DNA of 64,000 bases from Barnesiella propionica (GCF_025567045.1 NZ_JAOQJK010000008.1:62001-126000), one strand, 5' to 3'; positions 33,628-43,847 are shown, numbered from the stretch's first letter. Made by a program: numbers and translations. Notes: a model not told the origin generated them from the letters alone.

Positions 33628-34704
33628 ATGAGAATTATCAGAAAAACCTTAACCGGTATAATGCTTTTTGCTAATATCGTATGTGCAGCTTTGCTCATAC
33701 TGGCTGCCTATAATTATCTTATCTCACCGGCCAAGCTTAATTATATAGCTTGTATGGGACTGGGATTCCCCGTCTTTTTAATTATAAATGTTGCTTTTTT
33801 GTTGTTCTGGATACTGTTTAACTGGAAAATGATCTTTTTACCTCTGGTTACATTTATTGTTTGCTGGGGAAGTATATATAGTTATATACCCATGCATATC
33901 GGGCATGACATGACAGAAACGCCCGATACGTTCTCACTGCTTACTTATAATGTTTATCATTGGGTGAATAATAAATGTGATACTGTAGTGAGCCCGAATG
34001 AAACCGTTCAGTATATTCTTGATAGTAATGCCGATATTGTGTGCTTGCAAGAAGGGGGAGATATAAAAAAAGAAGGTTTGAAACAAGGGGTCACCGAAGA
34101 GCAAATAGAGGAAATGAATAAAAAATATCCTTTTTTCGAAGGAGACGGGGAAGCATGTTATTCTCGTTTTCCTATTCTTTCTTACGAACGGCTGAATATG
34201 AGCATATCGAGTTTTTTGAGCCGCTTTGTTTTGGATGTGCACGGGAAGAAACTGAATCTATTTGTCGTGCATCTTGAATCTATCGGCTTGACCCGTACCG
34301 ATAAGGAATTATACAAGGATATTACAGAGAATCCTAATGCAAATATGTTGGATGAAGTACACCGGAATATTCTTTCCAAGCTGAACAAAGCATTCGTTGC
34401 GCGTTCTATTCAGGCAGATACTTTAGCTGAGATATTAAGCCATACCGAAGGTGATATTATTCTGTGCGGAGACTTTAATGACACAGCTCAATCTTATGCC
34501 TATCACACCATACGGGGAGATATGCGCGACGCTTATATCGAGAATGGCTTTGGTCCTGGCATCAGTTATAACTCCAATAGATTCTGGTTCCGCATCGACC
34601 ATATCCTTTATAGCGGTGATTTATTGTCGACAGGAGTCAAATTAGGCAACTTAAAAAGTTCGGACCATTATCCGATTATGTCTTATTTTGTGCAAACCAA
34701 TTAG
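33628..34704 (+). CDS. Membrane-anchored endonuclease/exonuclease/phosphatase (EEP) family protein
   Basis: 358 residues. Three N-terminal hydrophobic segments (about 8-30, 42-66, 68-88) are followed by an EEP domain (about 100-356). Its motifs are LLTYNVYHWVN, ADIVCLQEGG (metal-binding Glu), LFVVHLES, ILCGDFNDTAQSYAYHTIRG and SSDHYPIMSYF (catalytic His). The family includes DNases, phosphodiesterases and sphingomyelinases. With this anchor the active site probably faces the periplasm, so a phospholipid or nucleic-acid substrate there is likelier than repair. It starts 2 bp after the second rhomboid gene, in the same operon. Confidence 0.85.
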   Translation: MRIIRKTLTGIMLFANIVCAALLILAAYNYLISPAKLNYIACMGLGFPVFLIINVAFLLFWILFNWKMIFLPLVTFIVCWGSIYSYIPMHIGHDMTETPDTFSLLTYNVYHWVNNKCDTVVSPNETVQYILDSNADIVCLQEGGDIKKEGLKQGVTEEQIEEMNKKYPFFEGDGEACYSRFPILSYERLNMSISSFLSRFVLDVHGKKLNLFVVHLESIGLTRTDKELYKDITENPNANMLDEVHRNILSKLNKAFVARSIQADTLAEILSHTEGDIILCGDFNDTAQSYAYHTIRGDMRDAYIENGFGPGISYNSNRFWFRIDHILYSGDLLSTGVKLGNLKSSDHYPIMSYFVQTN

Positions 34705-34725
34705 AAATATATAAATAATGAGAGT

Positions 34726-36819
34726 ATGAAAAAATTAGTAATCACATCTTTTGCTTTAATTATGATGATGTCTTGTACTAAACAGGAAAAAACGAATCCT
34801 TTCTTCTCCGATTATGATACACCGTTCGGTGTTCCACCTTTCGAACAGATCGATACGACGCATTACATGCCGGCTTTTGAAGAAGGTATTAAGCAACATG
34901 ACGCTGAAATAGCTGCTATTATTGCTAATCAGGAAACCCCGAATTTTAAAAATACCATAGAGGCTTTTGATTTTAGCGGGGAGCTTCTGAAAAAAGTGAG
35001 TCTTGTATTTTTTAGCTTGACCGAGGCTGAAACAAATGACGGGTTGCAACGTATTGCCAAAGCCGTTTCCCCTTTGCTTTCGGAACACTCCGATAATGTT
35101 TCGCTGAATGATTCGTTGTTTGCCCGTATTAAGACCGTATATGATAACCGGGAAAAAGAGAATCTTACTGCCGAGCAACTCAAAGTTTTGGAAGAATATT
35201 ATAAAGATTTCGTGCGTTCCGGAGCTTTGCTTTCTGCTGCTGATAAAGAACAATTACGGGAGATAAATACGGAACTGGCTAAACTTTCGATCGAGTATGG
35301 AGATAATGTCCTGACCGAAACAAATGCATTTGAACTTGTTATCGATAAAAAAGAAGATTTGGCGGGATTACCAGAGGGGGTAATTGCTGCTGCCGCAGCG
35401 GAAGCCAAATCACGAAATAAAGAAGGATGGATATTTACTTTAGATGCTCCCAGCCGGATTCCTTTCCTTCAATATTCGGATAATCGTGATTTACGCGAAA
35501 AAATATATAAAGGTTATATTAACAGAAGCGATAACGATAATAAGAATGATAATAAAGCTATCGTATCGAAAATGGTTAACCTCCGGTTGAAAAAGGCCAA
35601 TTTAATGGGATATAAAACATTTGCCGATTTTGCGTTGGACGACAGGATGGCAAAAACGGATGAAAATGTAAATAATTTGGTTAATCGTGTCTGGTCCTAT
35701 GCAATACCCCGGGCTAAGGAGGAAGCAGCCGATATGCAGGAGATGATTGATGCCGAAGGAGGAAATTTCAAACTGGCTCCGTGGGATTGGTGGTATTATG
35801 CCGAAAAAGTACGAAAAGCAAAATATGATCTTAATGAGGATGAACTGAAACCGTATTTTAGTCTGGATAATGTACGCGAAGGTGCGTTTATGGTAGCAAA
35901 TAAATTGTATGGTATTACATTTACCGAGCTGAAGAACATGCCTGTGTATCATCCCGATGTAAAAGTATTTGAAGTTAAAGATGAAAATGGCAAGCATCTG
36001 GCGGTATTTTATGCCGATTATTTTCCGCGTGCCGGAAAACGTGCCGGAGCATGGATGAGCAATTTCAGGGAATCTTATGTTAAGGACGGTAAGGAAATTC
36101 GTCCTGTGATTTATAATGTATGTAATTTTACCAAGCCAGCAGGAGATGTTCCTTCTTTATTGACGATTGATGAGGTTCAGACTCTTTTTCACGAGTTTGG
36201 TCATGCTTTGCATGGTATGTTGACTAAATGTAATTATCTCAGGGTAAGCGGTACAAGTGTAGCGCGCGATTTTGTGGAGTTGCCTTCTCAGATCAATGAA
36301 CATTGGGCTACTGCGCCGGAAGTGTTGAAAATGTATGCAAAACATTATCAGACTGGTGAGATTATTCCTGATAGTTTGATAGCCAAAATGGAAAATGCAT
36401 CTAAATTTAATCAGGGATTTGCTACTACAGAGTTTTTGGCAGCCGGCATATTGGATATGCGCTGGCACGAAATCTCAGAACCTCAGGAATTCGATGTGAG
36501 AGCTTTCGAAAGAAATGTGGCTAAAGAAATAGGTTTGATAGATGAAATAACCTTCCGTTACAGAAGTACTTATTTTTCCCATATATTTACAAATGATTAT
36601 TGTGCCGGATATTATAGTTATGTATGGGCGGAAGTACTTGATGCCGATGCCTTCGATGCTTTTAAAGAACACGGAATTTTCGATCCGGCTACTGCAAAGT
36701 CTTTCCGTGAAAATATATTGGAAAAAGGAGGTAGTGAGGATCCTATGGCTCTATATAAGAAATTCAGGGGTGCCGATCCGAATCCCGAATCTTTACTTCA
36801 TAACAGGGGCTTGAAATAA
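34726..36819 (+). CDS. dcp: M3-family peptidyl-dipeptidase (Dcp-like), lipoprotein
   Basis: 697 residues. Signal peptide with lipobox MMMSC (Cys16), so probably membrane-anchored in the periplasm or outer membrane. Zinc motif HEFGHALHG at 489-497, third ligand Glu in DFVELPSQINEHW, and substrate residues in IFTNDYCAGYYSYVWAEVLD. Degrades short peptides; Dcp types release C-terminal dipeptides. In E. coli Dcp is cytoplasmic, and lipoprotein versions are a Bacteroidota trait. It follows the EEP gene by 21 bp and ends the operon. Confidence 0.92.
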   Translation: MKKLVITSFALIMMMSCTKQEKTNPFFSDYDTPFGVPPFEQIDTTHYMPAFEEGIKQHDAEIAAIIANQETPNFKNTIEAFDFSGELLKKVSLVFFSLTEAETNDGLQRIAKAVSPLLSEHSDNVSLNDSLFARIKTVYDNREKENLTAEQLKVLEEYYKDFVRSGALLSAADKEQLREINTELAKLSIEYGDNVLTETNAFELVIDKKEDLAGLPEGVIAAAAAEAKSRNKEGWIFTLDAPSRIPFLQYSDNRDLREKIYKGYINRSDNDNKNDNKAIVSKMVNLRLKKANLMGYKTFADFALDDRMAKTDENVNNLVNRVWSYAIPRAKEEAADMQEMIDAEGGNFKLAPWDWWYYAEKVRKAKYDLNEDELKPYFSLDNVREGAFMVANKLYGITFTELKNMPVYHPDVKVFEVKDENGKHLAVFYADYFPRAGKRAGAWMSNFRESYVKDGKEIRPVIYNVCNFTKPAGDVPSLLTIDEVQTLFHEFGHALHGMLTKCNYLRVSGTSVARDFVELPSQINEHWATAPEVLKMYAKHYQTGEIIPDSLIAKMENASKFNQGFATTEFLAAGILDMRWHEISEPQEFDVRAFERNVAKEIGLIDEITFRYRSTYFSHIFTNDYCAGYYSYVWAEVLDADAFDAFKEHGIFDPATAKSFRENILEKGGSEDPMALYKKFRGADPNPESLLHNRGLK

Positions 36820-36840
36820 AACCTCGTTTATATAATATAT

Positions 36841-36875
36841 AAAAAGGATGTGATATTTTCACATCCTTTTTTTTA
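36841..36875 (+). terminator. Terminator of the rhomboid/EEP/M3 operon
   Basis: 13-bp perfect stem AAAAAGGATGTGA / TCACATCCTTTTT with a 5-nt loop, then further Ts. Confidence 0.88.
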
Positions 36876-36895
36876 TTTATGACGGGTTTTAACCT

Positions 36896-36903
36896 TAAAT
36901 TTG
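36896..36903 (+). promoter_or_regulatory. Probable promoter of the PAP2 gene
   Basis: TAAATTTG fits TAnnTTTG, 23 bp before the ATG at 36926; it follows closely on the upstream terminator. Confidence 0.42.
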
Positions 36904-36925
36904 TTCTGAGAAAAATGATATCGGT

Positions 36926-37555
36926 ATGAAACGTGTAATAGTAATTTTATTTTTAAGTATAATATTTAATGGTATTCAAGCTCATAATCCCGATGAAGCA
37001 ATCATACGGGAAGTAAATAGCTGGAATGGACGCGGCGTGCGTGCATTCAGTTCTTTTTTTTCCACGACAGGAGAAGTTTTTGCTTTAGCCGTACCTACAG
37101 GAATGGTTGTTTATGCGTTATGCGATGATAATGAAGAGTTGTTCGATAAGAGCATATCGGTAGTTACGGGAATGGCGGCGACGATTATTCTATCTTATGG
37201 CTTAAAGTATGTCATAGACCGCAAACGTCCTTATAATGAGCTTCCTTATATAATAAAGCGTGATTCTCCGGGATCTCCGTCTTTTCCTTCGACACATGCG
37301 GCAATGGCGTTCTCATTAGCTACTTCTTTGAGCCTGGAATATCCCCGGTGGTATGTAATCGCTCCTACGATGATATGGGCTTCGTGCGTTGGCTTTTCCC
37401 GTATACACCAAGGTGTTCATTATCCTTCGGATGTATTGGGAGGCATGGTTTTGGGAGCCGGTACGGCTTGCCTGACTTATTATCTAAATAAAAGCTGGAA
37501 CAAAAAAAAGGCGAAATCGAAAGTTTCGCCTTTGGTGGAATTTGCTTATCAATAA
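36926..37555 (+). CDS. PAP2-superfamily phosphatase
   Basis: 209 residues. Signal peptide or first helix at 1-19 (MKRVIVILFLSIIFNGIQAH), then several membrane segments. The three acid-phosphatase motifs are complete: KYVIDRKRP, SFPSTHAAMAFSLA, and SRIHQGVHYPSDVLGG. Likely acts on lipid phosphates (undecaprenyl pyrophosphate, phosphatidic acid, or lipid A phosphates) at the outer side of the inner membrane; which one cannot be told. Its last 20 codons carry the terminator of the convergent S41 protease gene. Confidence 0.9.
   Translation: MKRVIVILFLSIIFNGIQAHNPDEAIIREVNSWNGRGVRAFSSFFSTTGEVFALAVPTGMVVYALCDDNEELFDKSISVVTGMAATIILSYGLKYVIDRKRPYNELPYIIKRDSPGSPSFPSTHAAMAFSLATSLSLEYPRWYVIAPTMIWASCVGFSRIHQGVHYPSDVLGGMVLGAGTACLTYYLNKSWNKKKAKSKVSPLVEFAYQ
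37502..37533 (-). terminator. S41/coaD/parE operon terminator inside the PAP2 coding end
   Basis: Stem AAAGGCGAAA (37507-37516) / TTTCGCCTTT (37524-37533), 7-nt loop. On the minus strand a T-run (37502-37509) follows, 30 bp after the S41 stop. The hairpin is wholly within the PAP2 reading frame. Confidence 0.75.
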
Positions 37556-37562
37556 ATAGGTT

Positions 37563-39158
37563 TTATCTTTTTGTTCCTGTTGAGAGAAGTTGTTCGTACT
37601 GTTTATCGTTATTGATTATTTCCAAAGCTTTGAGATAGGAGTCGTTGTATCGGTTCATAACTTGAAAATAAGCAGCCATGTCATATAAATCACGTGCGAT
37701 CAGCGCTTTTGTCTGTTGAAGTATGATCGGTTTTGATTTTTCAAATTCTTCTTCTTTATAGGTTATTTTTTCTTCTTCGGCCATTTTTAATAAATCTTCC
37801 AATGCCTTTTCTTCTACTTCGAAATTAGTTAGGAAAAGCTCCCTTTCCGGATAGGTGTGCATGAGTTGTTTCCTGTTTCTATCCAGATAAGCAATAGCAA
37901 ATTGGTTAAGAACTCCTTTTGCTACCAGATCACGGTGATAATCGGTATATTTTGTCGTATCAAGCGGGATAAAATAATCCGGCATAATCCCTCCTCCGCC
38001 ATAAACGACGCGACTGTTCTTCAAAGTCCTGTATTGAAGCGAGTCGGGAAAATGAATGCTGTCTGCGCTGCTGAGTTCCCCCCGGTTAAAACGGTTGATA
38101 AGATCCATTTGGTACTCTTTCGTATCATTATAAGGTTTCTGGATGGAACGTCCCGAAGGGGTATAGTAACGGGATGTAGTCAGCCTTATCATAGAGCCGT
38201 CGGGGAAAGGAATAGGACGTTGTACCAGTCCTTTGCCAAACGTTCGACGTCCGATGATAATACCTCTATCCCAGTCTTGTATGGCTCCCGAAACAATTTC
38301 GCTGGCCGATGCCGAACTTTCATCTACCATGACGATCAGTTTTCCTTTCTGGAATATGCCGTTCTTTGTTGCGTGAGATTCCTCTCTGGGTGTTTTGCGT
38401 CCTTGTGTATAAACGATCATTTCTCCGTTTTTTAGCAGTTCGTCTGCAATGTCTATGGCACTATTCAGGAAACCGCCGCCGTTACCTTGCAAATCAATAA
38501 TCAGGTTTTTCATACCTTTTTTTTGTAATTCCTGCAAAGCTTCGTTGAATTCTTCTCCGGTGGTTGCTGCGAACCGGCTGATGCGTATATATCCGGTCTT
38601 ATTATCGGCCATATATGATGCGTCTATACTATAGATGGGTATATTGTCCCGTACTACCTTGAAAACAATAGGTGAAGGCGCACTTTTACGCAAGACCTTA
38701 AGTTTTACGGTAGTTCCCCTGGGCCCTTTTAGCCGTTTCATAATATCGCTGTTTTTCATCTTTACACCGGCAATAACAGTATCGTTTGCCTCGATGATAC
38801 GGTCTCCTGCCAGTATGCCTACACGCTCCGAAGGCCCTCCGGCGATCGTTTGTATGACATACACCGTATCTTTGTTCATGTTGAATTGTATGCCTATACC
38901 ACTGAAATTGCCTTGCAACGGTTCGGTCATTTCTTTTGTTTCTTCGGCTGTGGTATAAGTAGAGTGGGGATCCAGTTCTTCGAGCATGCTCCGTATAGCT
39001 GTTTCTACTAATTTGGTTTCGTTTACCGTATCTACATACATGTTGGTAATTACCCAATCGGCCAGGCTAAGTTTTCTCATGCCTGAAGATTGTTGCTGAG
39101 AGAAACCTGGGTTACAGATTATACAAGAGAGGATTATTGCAAAAAATACCTTTTTCAT
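37563..39158 (-). CDS. S41-family C-terminal processing peptidase
   Basis: 531 residues. Signal peptide 1-20 (MKKVFFAIILSCIICNPGFS). A helical part is followed by a PDZ domain (about 80-160; GIGIQFNMNKDTVYVIQTIA, GGPSERVGILAGDRI). The tail-specific protease domain has the Ser284/Lys309 dyad in VDESSASASEIVSGAIQD and RRTFGKGLVQR. After the core comes a ~130-residue helical extension (EVEEKALEDLLKMAEEEKIT). CtpA/Prc-type periplasmic enzyme that trims or degrades envelope proteins. Last gene of the parE-coaD-S41 unit, 11 bp after coaD. Confidence 0.93.
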   Translation of the reverse strand: MKKVFFAIILSCIICNPGFSQQQSSGMRKLSLADWVITNMYVDTVNETKLVETAIRSMLEELDPHSTYTTAEETKEMTEPLQGNFSGIGIQFNMNKDTVYVIQTIAGGPSERVGILAGDRIIEANDTVIAGVKMKNSDIMKRLKGPRGTTVKLKVLRKSAPSPIVFKVVRDNIPIYSIDASYMADNKTGYIRISRFAATTGEEFNEALQELQKKGMKNLIIDLQGNGGGFLNSAIDIADELLKNGEMIVYTQGRKTPREESHATKNGIFQKGKLIVMVDESSASASEIVSGAIQDWDRGIIIGRRTFGKGLVQRPIPFPDGSMIRLTTSRYYTPSGRSIQKPYNDTKEYQMDLINRFNRGELSSADSIHFPDSLQYRTLKNSRVVYGGGGIMPDYFIPLDTTKYTDYHRDLVAKGVLNQFAIAYLDRNRKQLMHTYPERELFLTNFEVEEKALEDLLKMAEEEKITYKEEEFEKSKPIILQQTKALIARDLYDMAAYFQVMNRYNDSYLKALEIINNDKQYEQLLSTGTKR

Positions 39159-39169
39159 AATTTTATTGT

Positions 39170-39643
39170 TTATTCGAGAATGAGACCTTCGGGAATAAAA
39201 TCTTTTACACTGTGGCCGTATCTCAGCAGTTCACGTACAATAGTAGAACTTACGTGTGTGAGTTCCGGTTCGGTAAACAGAATAATGGTTTCTACTCCCG
39301 AAAGTTTACGGTTTACATCGGCTATCGTCTTTTCATATTCGAAATCGTTAACCGAACGTATTCCTCTTATGATAAAATCAGCTCCGTGTTCACGAGCTGC
39401 GTCTATGGTCAGCTTGTTGTACGATATGATTTTTATGCGGGAATCATTTTTAAAAAACGAACGCAGCATTTCAAGTCTTTGTTCCTCGGTGAAATAAGTA
39501 CGTTTCGCATCATTTACACCTATGGCGATAATGATTTCATCCAGTATGTTCAATCCACGTTTTACGATAGACATGTGTCCTGTCGTAAACGGGTCGAATG
39601 TTCCCGGGAATAATGCAATGCGTTTAGGCGATGTCTGTGTCAT
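39170..39643 (-). CDS. coaD: Phosphopantetheine adenylyltransferase
   Basis: Fourth step of coenzyme A synthesis: 4'-phosphopantetheine plus ATP gives dephospho-CoA. 157 residues, standard length. Nucleotidyltransferase motif [19 protein letters not shown] (His23 in TTGH). [20 protein letters not shown] is the substrate region, and the ATP-binding end has [14 protein letters not shown]. The start [14 protein letters not shown] overlaps the end of parE by 20 bp, indicating translational coupling. Confidence 0.96.
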   Translation of the reverse strand: MTQTSPKRIALFPGTFDPFTTGHMSIVKRGLNILDEIIIAIGVNDAKRTYFTEEQRLEMLRSFFKNDSRIKIISYNKLTIDAAREHGADFIIRGIRSVNDFEYEKTIADVNRKLSGVETIILFTEPELTHVSSTIVRELLRYGHSVKDFIPEGLILE

Positions 39644-41495
39644 CTTCTACAACAAGATTTTGAATAATAAAGTTTTGGCGTTCCATAGTGTTTTTTCCCA
39701 TATAGAATTCCAGTAATTCTTTTACCAGGTCTTCTTTTTTCAGCGAAACCTGATCGAGCCGCATATCGGGGCCGATGAAATGTTTAAATTCATCCGGAGA
39801 TATTTCTCCTAAACCTTTAAACCGGGTTATTTCAGCATTTTTTCCTAATTCATTTATTGCAGCTATGCGTTCTTCTTCATTATAGCAGTAGAATGTTTTC
39901 CTTTTGGCTGTATTCCGTACTCTGAAAAGAGGTGTCTGAAGGATATAAACATGACCTTTTTTGATGAGATCGGGGAAGAATTGAAGCAGGAAAGTAATCA
40001 TCAACAAGCGGATGTGCATACCGTCCACATCAGCGTCGGTCGCTATGATGACTTTGTTGTATCTTAAACCGTCTATTCCCTCTTCTATATTCAATGCGGC
40101 TTGTAGCAAATTGAATTCTTCGTTTTCATAGACAACCTTCTGAGTGAGGCCATAAGAGTTCAGGGGCTTTCCGCGCAAACTGAATACTGCTTGAGTCTCT
40201 ACGTCGCGGATCTTTGTTATGGAACCGGTTGCAGAGTCTCCCTCTGTTATGAAAATACTGCTAAGTTCCCGTTTTTCGCCTTTCGTATCATTATAATGAA
40301 TGCGGCAATCCCGTAATTTTTTATTATGAAGATTTGCTTTTTTCGATCTTTCTCTTGCCAGTTTGGTAACTCCGGCTATGGCTTTCCTTTCCTTTTCTGA
40401 TTCCAGTATCTTTTTGAGCATTGTTTCGGAAACCTCATTGTTTTTATGCAGGAAGTTATCCAGCTCTTTCTTCAGGAAATCGCCTATAAATTTACTCACA
40501 GAAGGACCGTCCGGTCCCATATCCTTGGAACCCAGTTTCGTTTTGGTCTGAGATTCGAAAACAGGTTCTTCCACCTTGATACTTACCGCCGCAACCATAC
40601 CGTTGCGTATATCGGCATAATCGAAGTTTTTATTATAGTATTCTTTGATGGTTCGAGAAACTGATTCTCTGAATGCGGATAAATGCGTTCCTCCCTGTGT
40701 CGTATGCTGGCCATTGACGAAAGAATAATATTCTTCGCCGTATTGGTTGCTATGTGTAATGACTACTTCTATATCTTCTCCCTTGAGGTGTATGATAGGA
40801 TACAGGCTCTCAGTGGTCATATTCTCATTCAGCAAGTCCAGCAGTCCGTTACGGGAAAAGAACTTTTTACCGTTGAATATTATCGTAAGTCCTGAGTTCA
40901 GAAATACATAATTTTTTAACAGGGGTTCGATAAATTCTTCCCGGTAGTGATATCCTTTAAATATGTCTTTATCCGGAATAAAATGAACGTAAGTTCCGTT
41001 GGGTTCTTCGGTAGGAAGAATCTCTGATTCGGAAATTACGTCACCATGTGCATATTCTATTGTCTTGCAGAAACCGTCACGGGTAGCTCTTATGATAAAA
41101 GTCGTGGAAAGTGCGTTTACGGCTTTAATGCCGACACCGTTAAGTCCTACCGATTTTTTAAAGGCTTTGGAGTCATATTTAGCTCCGGTATTCATTTTGG
41201 AAGAAACGTCTTTGACCTTGTCCAGTGGTATACCTCTTCCGTAATCTCGTACAGTTACTTCTTCGTTTACGATATCAACGACGATTTGTTTACCGAATCC
41301 CATCATATATTCATCTATGGCGTTATCCAGTACTTCTTTTAACAGAACATAGATTCCGTCGTCAGAATGAGCTCCGTCTCCTAGTTTTCCAATATACATA
41401 CCGGGACGACGGCGAATGTGTTCTTTCCAGTCTAAGGTACGGATCGTATCGGAGCCGTATCCCTGATCGGATATAATATCTGTTGTATTATCCAT
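39624..41495 (-). CDS. parE: DNA topoisomerase IV subunit B
   Basis: ATPase subunit of the chromosome decatenase; 623 residues. GHKL ATPase with [22 protein letters not shown] (Mg/ATP Asn-Glu), DYGRGIP and [15 protein letters not shown]. Transducer domain with [20 protein letters not shown]; Toprim motif [17 protein letters not shown] and the metal site [13 protein letters not shown]. Compared with GyrB here, it lacks the GyrB-type EGDSAGGSA and has ATGS, which I read as ParE. The partner parC is not in the window. Confidence 0.93.
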   Translation of the reverse strand: MDNTTDIISDQGYGSDTIRTLDWKEHIRRRPGMYIGKLGDGAHSDDGIYVLLKEVLDNAIDEYMMGFGKQIVVDIVNEEVTVRDYGRGIPLDKVKDVSSKMNTGAKYDSKAFKKSVGLNGVGIKAVNALSTTFIIRATRDGFCKTIEYAHGDVISESEILPTEEPNGTYVHFIPDKDIFKGYHYREEFIEPLLKNYVFLNSGLTIIFNGKKFFSRNGLLDLLNENMTTESLYPIIHLKGEDIEVVITHSNQYGEEYYSFVNGQHTTQGGTHLSAFRESVSRTIKEYYNKNFDYADIRNGMVAAVSIKVEEPVFESQTKTKLGSKDMGPDGPSVSKFIGDFLKKELDNFLHKNNEVSETMLKKILESEKERKAIAGVTKLARERSKKANLHNKKLRDCRIHYNDTKGEKRELSSIFITEGDSATGSITKIRDVETQAVFSLRGKPLNSYGLTQKVVYENEEFNLLQAALNIEEGIDGLRYNKVIIATDADVDGMHIRLLMITFLLQFFPDLIKKGHVYILQTPLFRVRNTAKRKTFYCYNEEERIAAINELGKNAEITRFKGLGEISPDEFKHFIGPDMRLDQVSLKKEDLVKELLEFYMGKNTMERQNFIIQNLVVEDDTDIA

Positions 41496-41519
41496 GAATT
41501 TCTTTCAGTTTAAACCTCA

Positions 41520-41527
41520 CAAAGATA
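41520..41527 (-). promoter_or_regulatory. Probable parE operon promoter (-7 element)
   Basis: Minus-strand TATCTTTG fits TAnnTTTG, 25 bp before the ATG at 41495. Confidence 0.42.
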
Positions 41528-41592
41528 GCGTTTTTGCAGTAATGATGAAAGTATTATCCGGTGAAAAAACCTCTTTATTCGTTAATACAAGA

Positions 41593-41627
41593 ACGGCCTT
41601 TTGTCTCATAATGAGGTAGAAGGCCGT
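41593..41627 (-). terminator. Probable rnr terminator
   Basis: ACGGCCTT / AAGGCCGT stem (41593-41600, 41620-41627) with an inner CTCAT/ATGAG helix, about 64 bp after the rnr stop. The T-run on the minus strand is weak. Confidence 0.55.
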
Positions 41628-41690
41628 CCTGTTACTCATGTGCTTTTTAAAGGAACTGTTGCAGATGCCACTGTTCTTATCCTGTTGTTC

Positions 41691-43847
41691 TTATCGTTTA
41701 TTATTCTTTTCAATCAAAGCAAAATCCAGTTGTTTCTTTTCCAGGTTGGCCCGGGCTATTTGTATGCGAATCGGGTCTCCAAGCCGATAGTTGCGTTTTT
41801 TATGACGTCCTGTGAGGCAATAATTTTTTTCATCGAATTCGTAATAGTCGTCTTCAAGATCGCGGATAGGGACTAAGCCTTCACATTTATTCTCATTGAT
41901 TTCAACGTAGAGTCCCCATTCTGTAACTCCTGAAATAACACCATCGAATTCTTCCCCTAAGTGTGCGCTCATAAATTCTACCTGTTTGTATTTGATGGAT
42001 GCTCTTTCCGCATTAGCTGCTACTTGCTCCATGTTTGATGAATGTTCGCATTGTTCTTCTAATTTTGCAGTATTGACACTGCGTCCTCCGGAAAGATATT
42101 TTTCTAACAAACGGTGTACCATCATGTCGGGGTATCGTCGTATAGGAGATGTAAAATGGGTGTAATAGTCGAAGGCAAGCCCGTAATGGCCGACATTTAC
42201 CGTCGTATATACGGCTTTTGCCATTGTGCGGATAGTAATGGTTTCGATAAGATTTTCTTCCGGCCGTCCTTTAACTTGTCCTAATAGAGAATTGAGAGAA
42301 CGCGATACTTCTTTTTTATTTCCTTCTGTTTTTAATTTGTAACCGAACCGTTGTATAAAAGTAGATAGTGTGGACATTTTTTCGGGATCGGGCAAGTCAT
42401 GTACGCGATAGACGAATGTTTTTGCCTTTTTATTTTTTGGCGTTTTGCCGATAAATTCGGCGACTGTCCGGTTCGCCAGGAGCATGAATTCTTCTATCAG
42501 TTTGTTTGCCTCTTTAGAGATTTTGAAATAGACTCCCAGAGGCTTTCCGTTCCCGTCAATTTCAAATTTTACTTCATGGCGGTCGAAATTGATGGAGCCG
42601 TTGGCAAAACGTTTTTTACGTAATTTCTCCGCCAGATTGTTCAAGGTCAATATTTCATCCTTGTATTCACCTTCACCGGTTTCGATGATTTGTTGTGCAT
42701 CTTCGTAAGCAAAACGTTTATCGGATAAAATAACGGTACGGGTTATACGGGAATTTATGACATCGGCGTTTTCATTCAATTCGAAAATGCAGGAGAAACA
42801 TAGTTTCTCTTCATTCGGACGTAAGGAACATATCCCGTTACATAATTTTTCAGGTAACATCGGAACTACTCTGTCGACCAAATATACCGATGTAGCTCTT
42901 TTTTCTGCTTCTTTATCAATAACACTTCCCGGTTTTACATAGTAGGTAACATCGGCGATGTGCACTCCTATTTCCCAATTTCCGTTAGACAGGGCACGTA
43001 TAGAGAGGGCATCGTCAAAATCTTTTGCATCTTTCGGGTCGATAGTGAAAGTTGTGACACCTCTGAAGTCTTCTCGTTTTTTAAGTTCTTCAGGGTCTAT
43101 TTTATCTTCTATCTTATCTGCCGCTTTTTCTACCGATTGAGGATAAATATAGGGGAGTCCGAATTCAGCCAGAATAGCGTGTATCTCCGTATTATTTTCA
43201 CCGGCAACGCCTAATATATCGACTACTTCTCCATAAGGATTTTTTGCTCTTTCGGGCCAGTCGGTTATGCGTACTATAGCTTTATCTCCTGTTTTTCCTC
43301 CTTTTAGCCTGTCTTTGGGGATGAATATGTCGTTAGCCAGGATTTTAGTATCGGTTAATAGGAATGCAAAGTGTTTTTGCACTTCCAGAGTTCCTATGAA
43401 AGTCTGCTCTGCTTTTTCGAGTATCTCTTTTACTTCGCCTTCGGTATCTTTATTTTTTCGTTTGGCGTAAACATAAATAGCCACTTTATCGCCGTTCATT
43501 GCCCTCATGGAGTTACGTTCGGCAATGAAAATAGATTCACCTTCTTCGGTGACGACATGATTCTTGCCGTTGCTGCGTCTTTCGAATCTGCCGCTCACGA
43601 TTGTTCCCCGGTTATTTGATTTATATTTTCCCGGAACGATTTCTACTAGAAAATCATCTGCTGCCAGGTTTTCAAGTATCTGGAATACTAATTGTTTTTG
43701 TGGTTGAGTACTTGCTCCGACGCCATGAGCGATTTGTTTATAGTTAAAGGATCGTTTACGGTCCTGATTGAAAAAAGCGATGATTCTTTGAACGAATTCA
43801 TCTTTTTTTATTCTTTTTTCTTTGTTTTCTTTTTCTTTTTTAGCCAT
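41691..43847 (-). CDS. rnr: Ribonuclease R
   Basis: 3'-5' exoribonuclease of the RNB family, 718 residues. N-terminal winged helix and Lys-rich start (MAKKEKENKEKRIKKDEFVQ), then cold-shock domains (about 75-210). The RNB catalytic Asp cluster is TIDPKDAKDFDDA (268-280), later HFTSPIRRYPDMMVHRLLEK. A C-terminal S1 domain spans about 633-715 (GVISGVTEWGLYVEINENKC). Degrades structured RNA and helps ribosome quality control. Monocistronic between parE and gyrB. Confidence 0.96.
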   Translation of the reverse strand: MAKKEKENKEKRIKKDEFVQRIIAFFNQDRKRSFNYKQIAHGVGASTQPQKQLVFQILENLAADDFLVEIVPGKYKSNNRGTIVSGRFERRSNGKNHVVTEEGESIFIAERNSMRAMNGDKVAIYVYAKRKNKDTEGEVKEILEKAEQTFIGTLEVQKHFAFLLTDTKILANDIFIPKDRLKGGKTGDKAIVRITDWPERAKNPYGEVVDILGVAGENNTEIHAILAEFGLPYIYPQSVEKAADKIEDKIDPEELKKREDFRGVTTFTIDPKDAKDFDDALSIRALSNGNWEIGVHIADVTYYVKPGSVIDKEAEKRATSVYLVDRVVPMLPEKLCNGICSLRPNEEKLCFSCIFELNENADVINSRITRTVILSDKRFAYEDAQQIIETGEGEYKDEILTLNNLAEKLRKKRFANGSINFDRHEVKFEIDGNGKPLGVYFKISKEANKLIEEFMLLANRTVAEFIGKTPKNKKAKTFVYRVHDLPDPEKMSTLSTFIQRFGYKLKTEGNKKEVSRSLNSLLGQVKGRPEENLIETITIRTMAKAVYTTVNVGHYGLAFDYYTHFTSPIRRYPDMMVHRLLEKYLSGGRSVNTAKLEEQCEHSSNMEQVAANAERASIKYKQVEFMSAHLGEEFDGVISGVTEWGLYVEINENKCEGLVPIRDLEDDYYEFDEKNYCLTGRHKKRNYRLGDPIRIQIARANLEKKQLDFALIEKNNKR

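Noticed and set aside
37857..38435. 192-codon reading frame antisense to the S41 protease gene.
   Set aside because: It lies over the PDZ and protease core; no domain and no own promoter.
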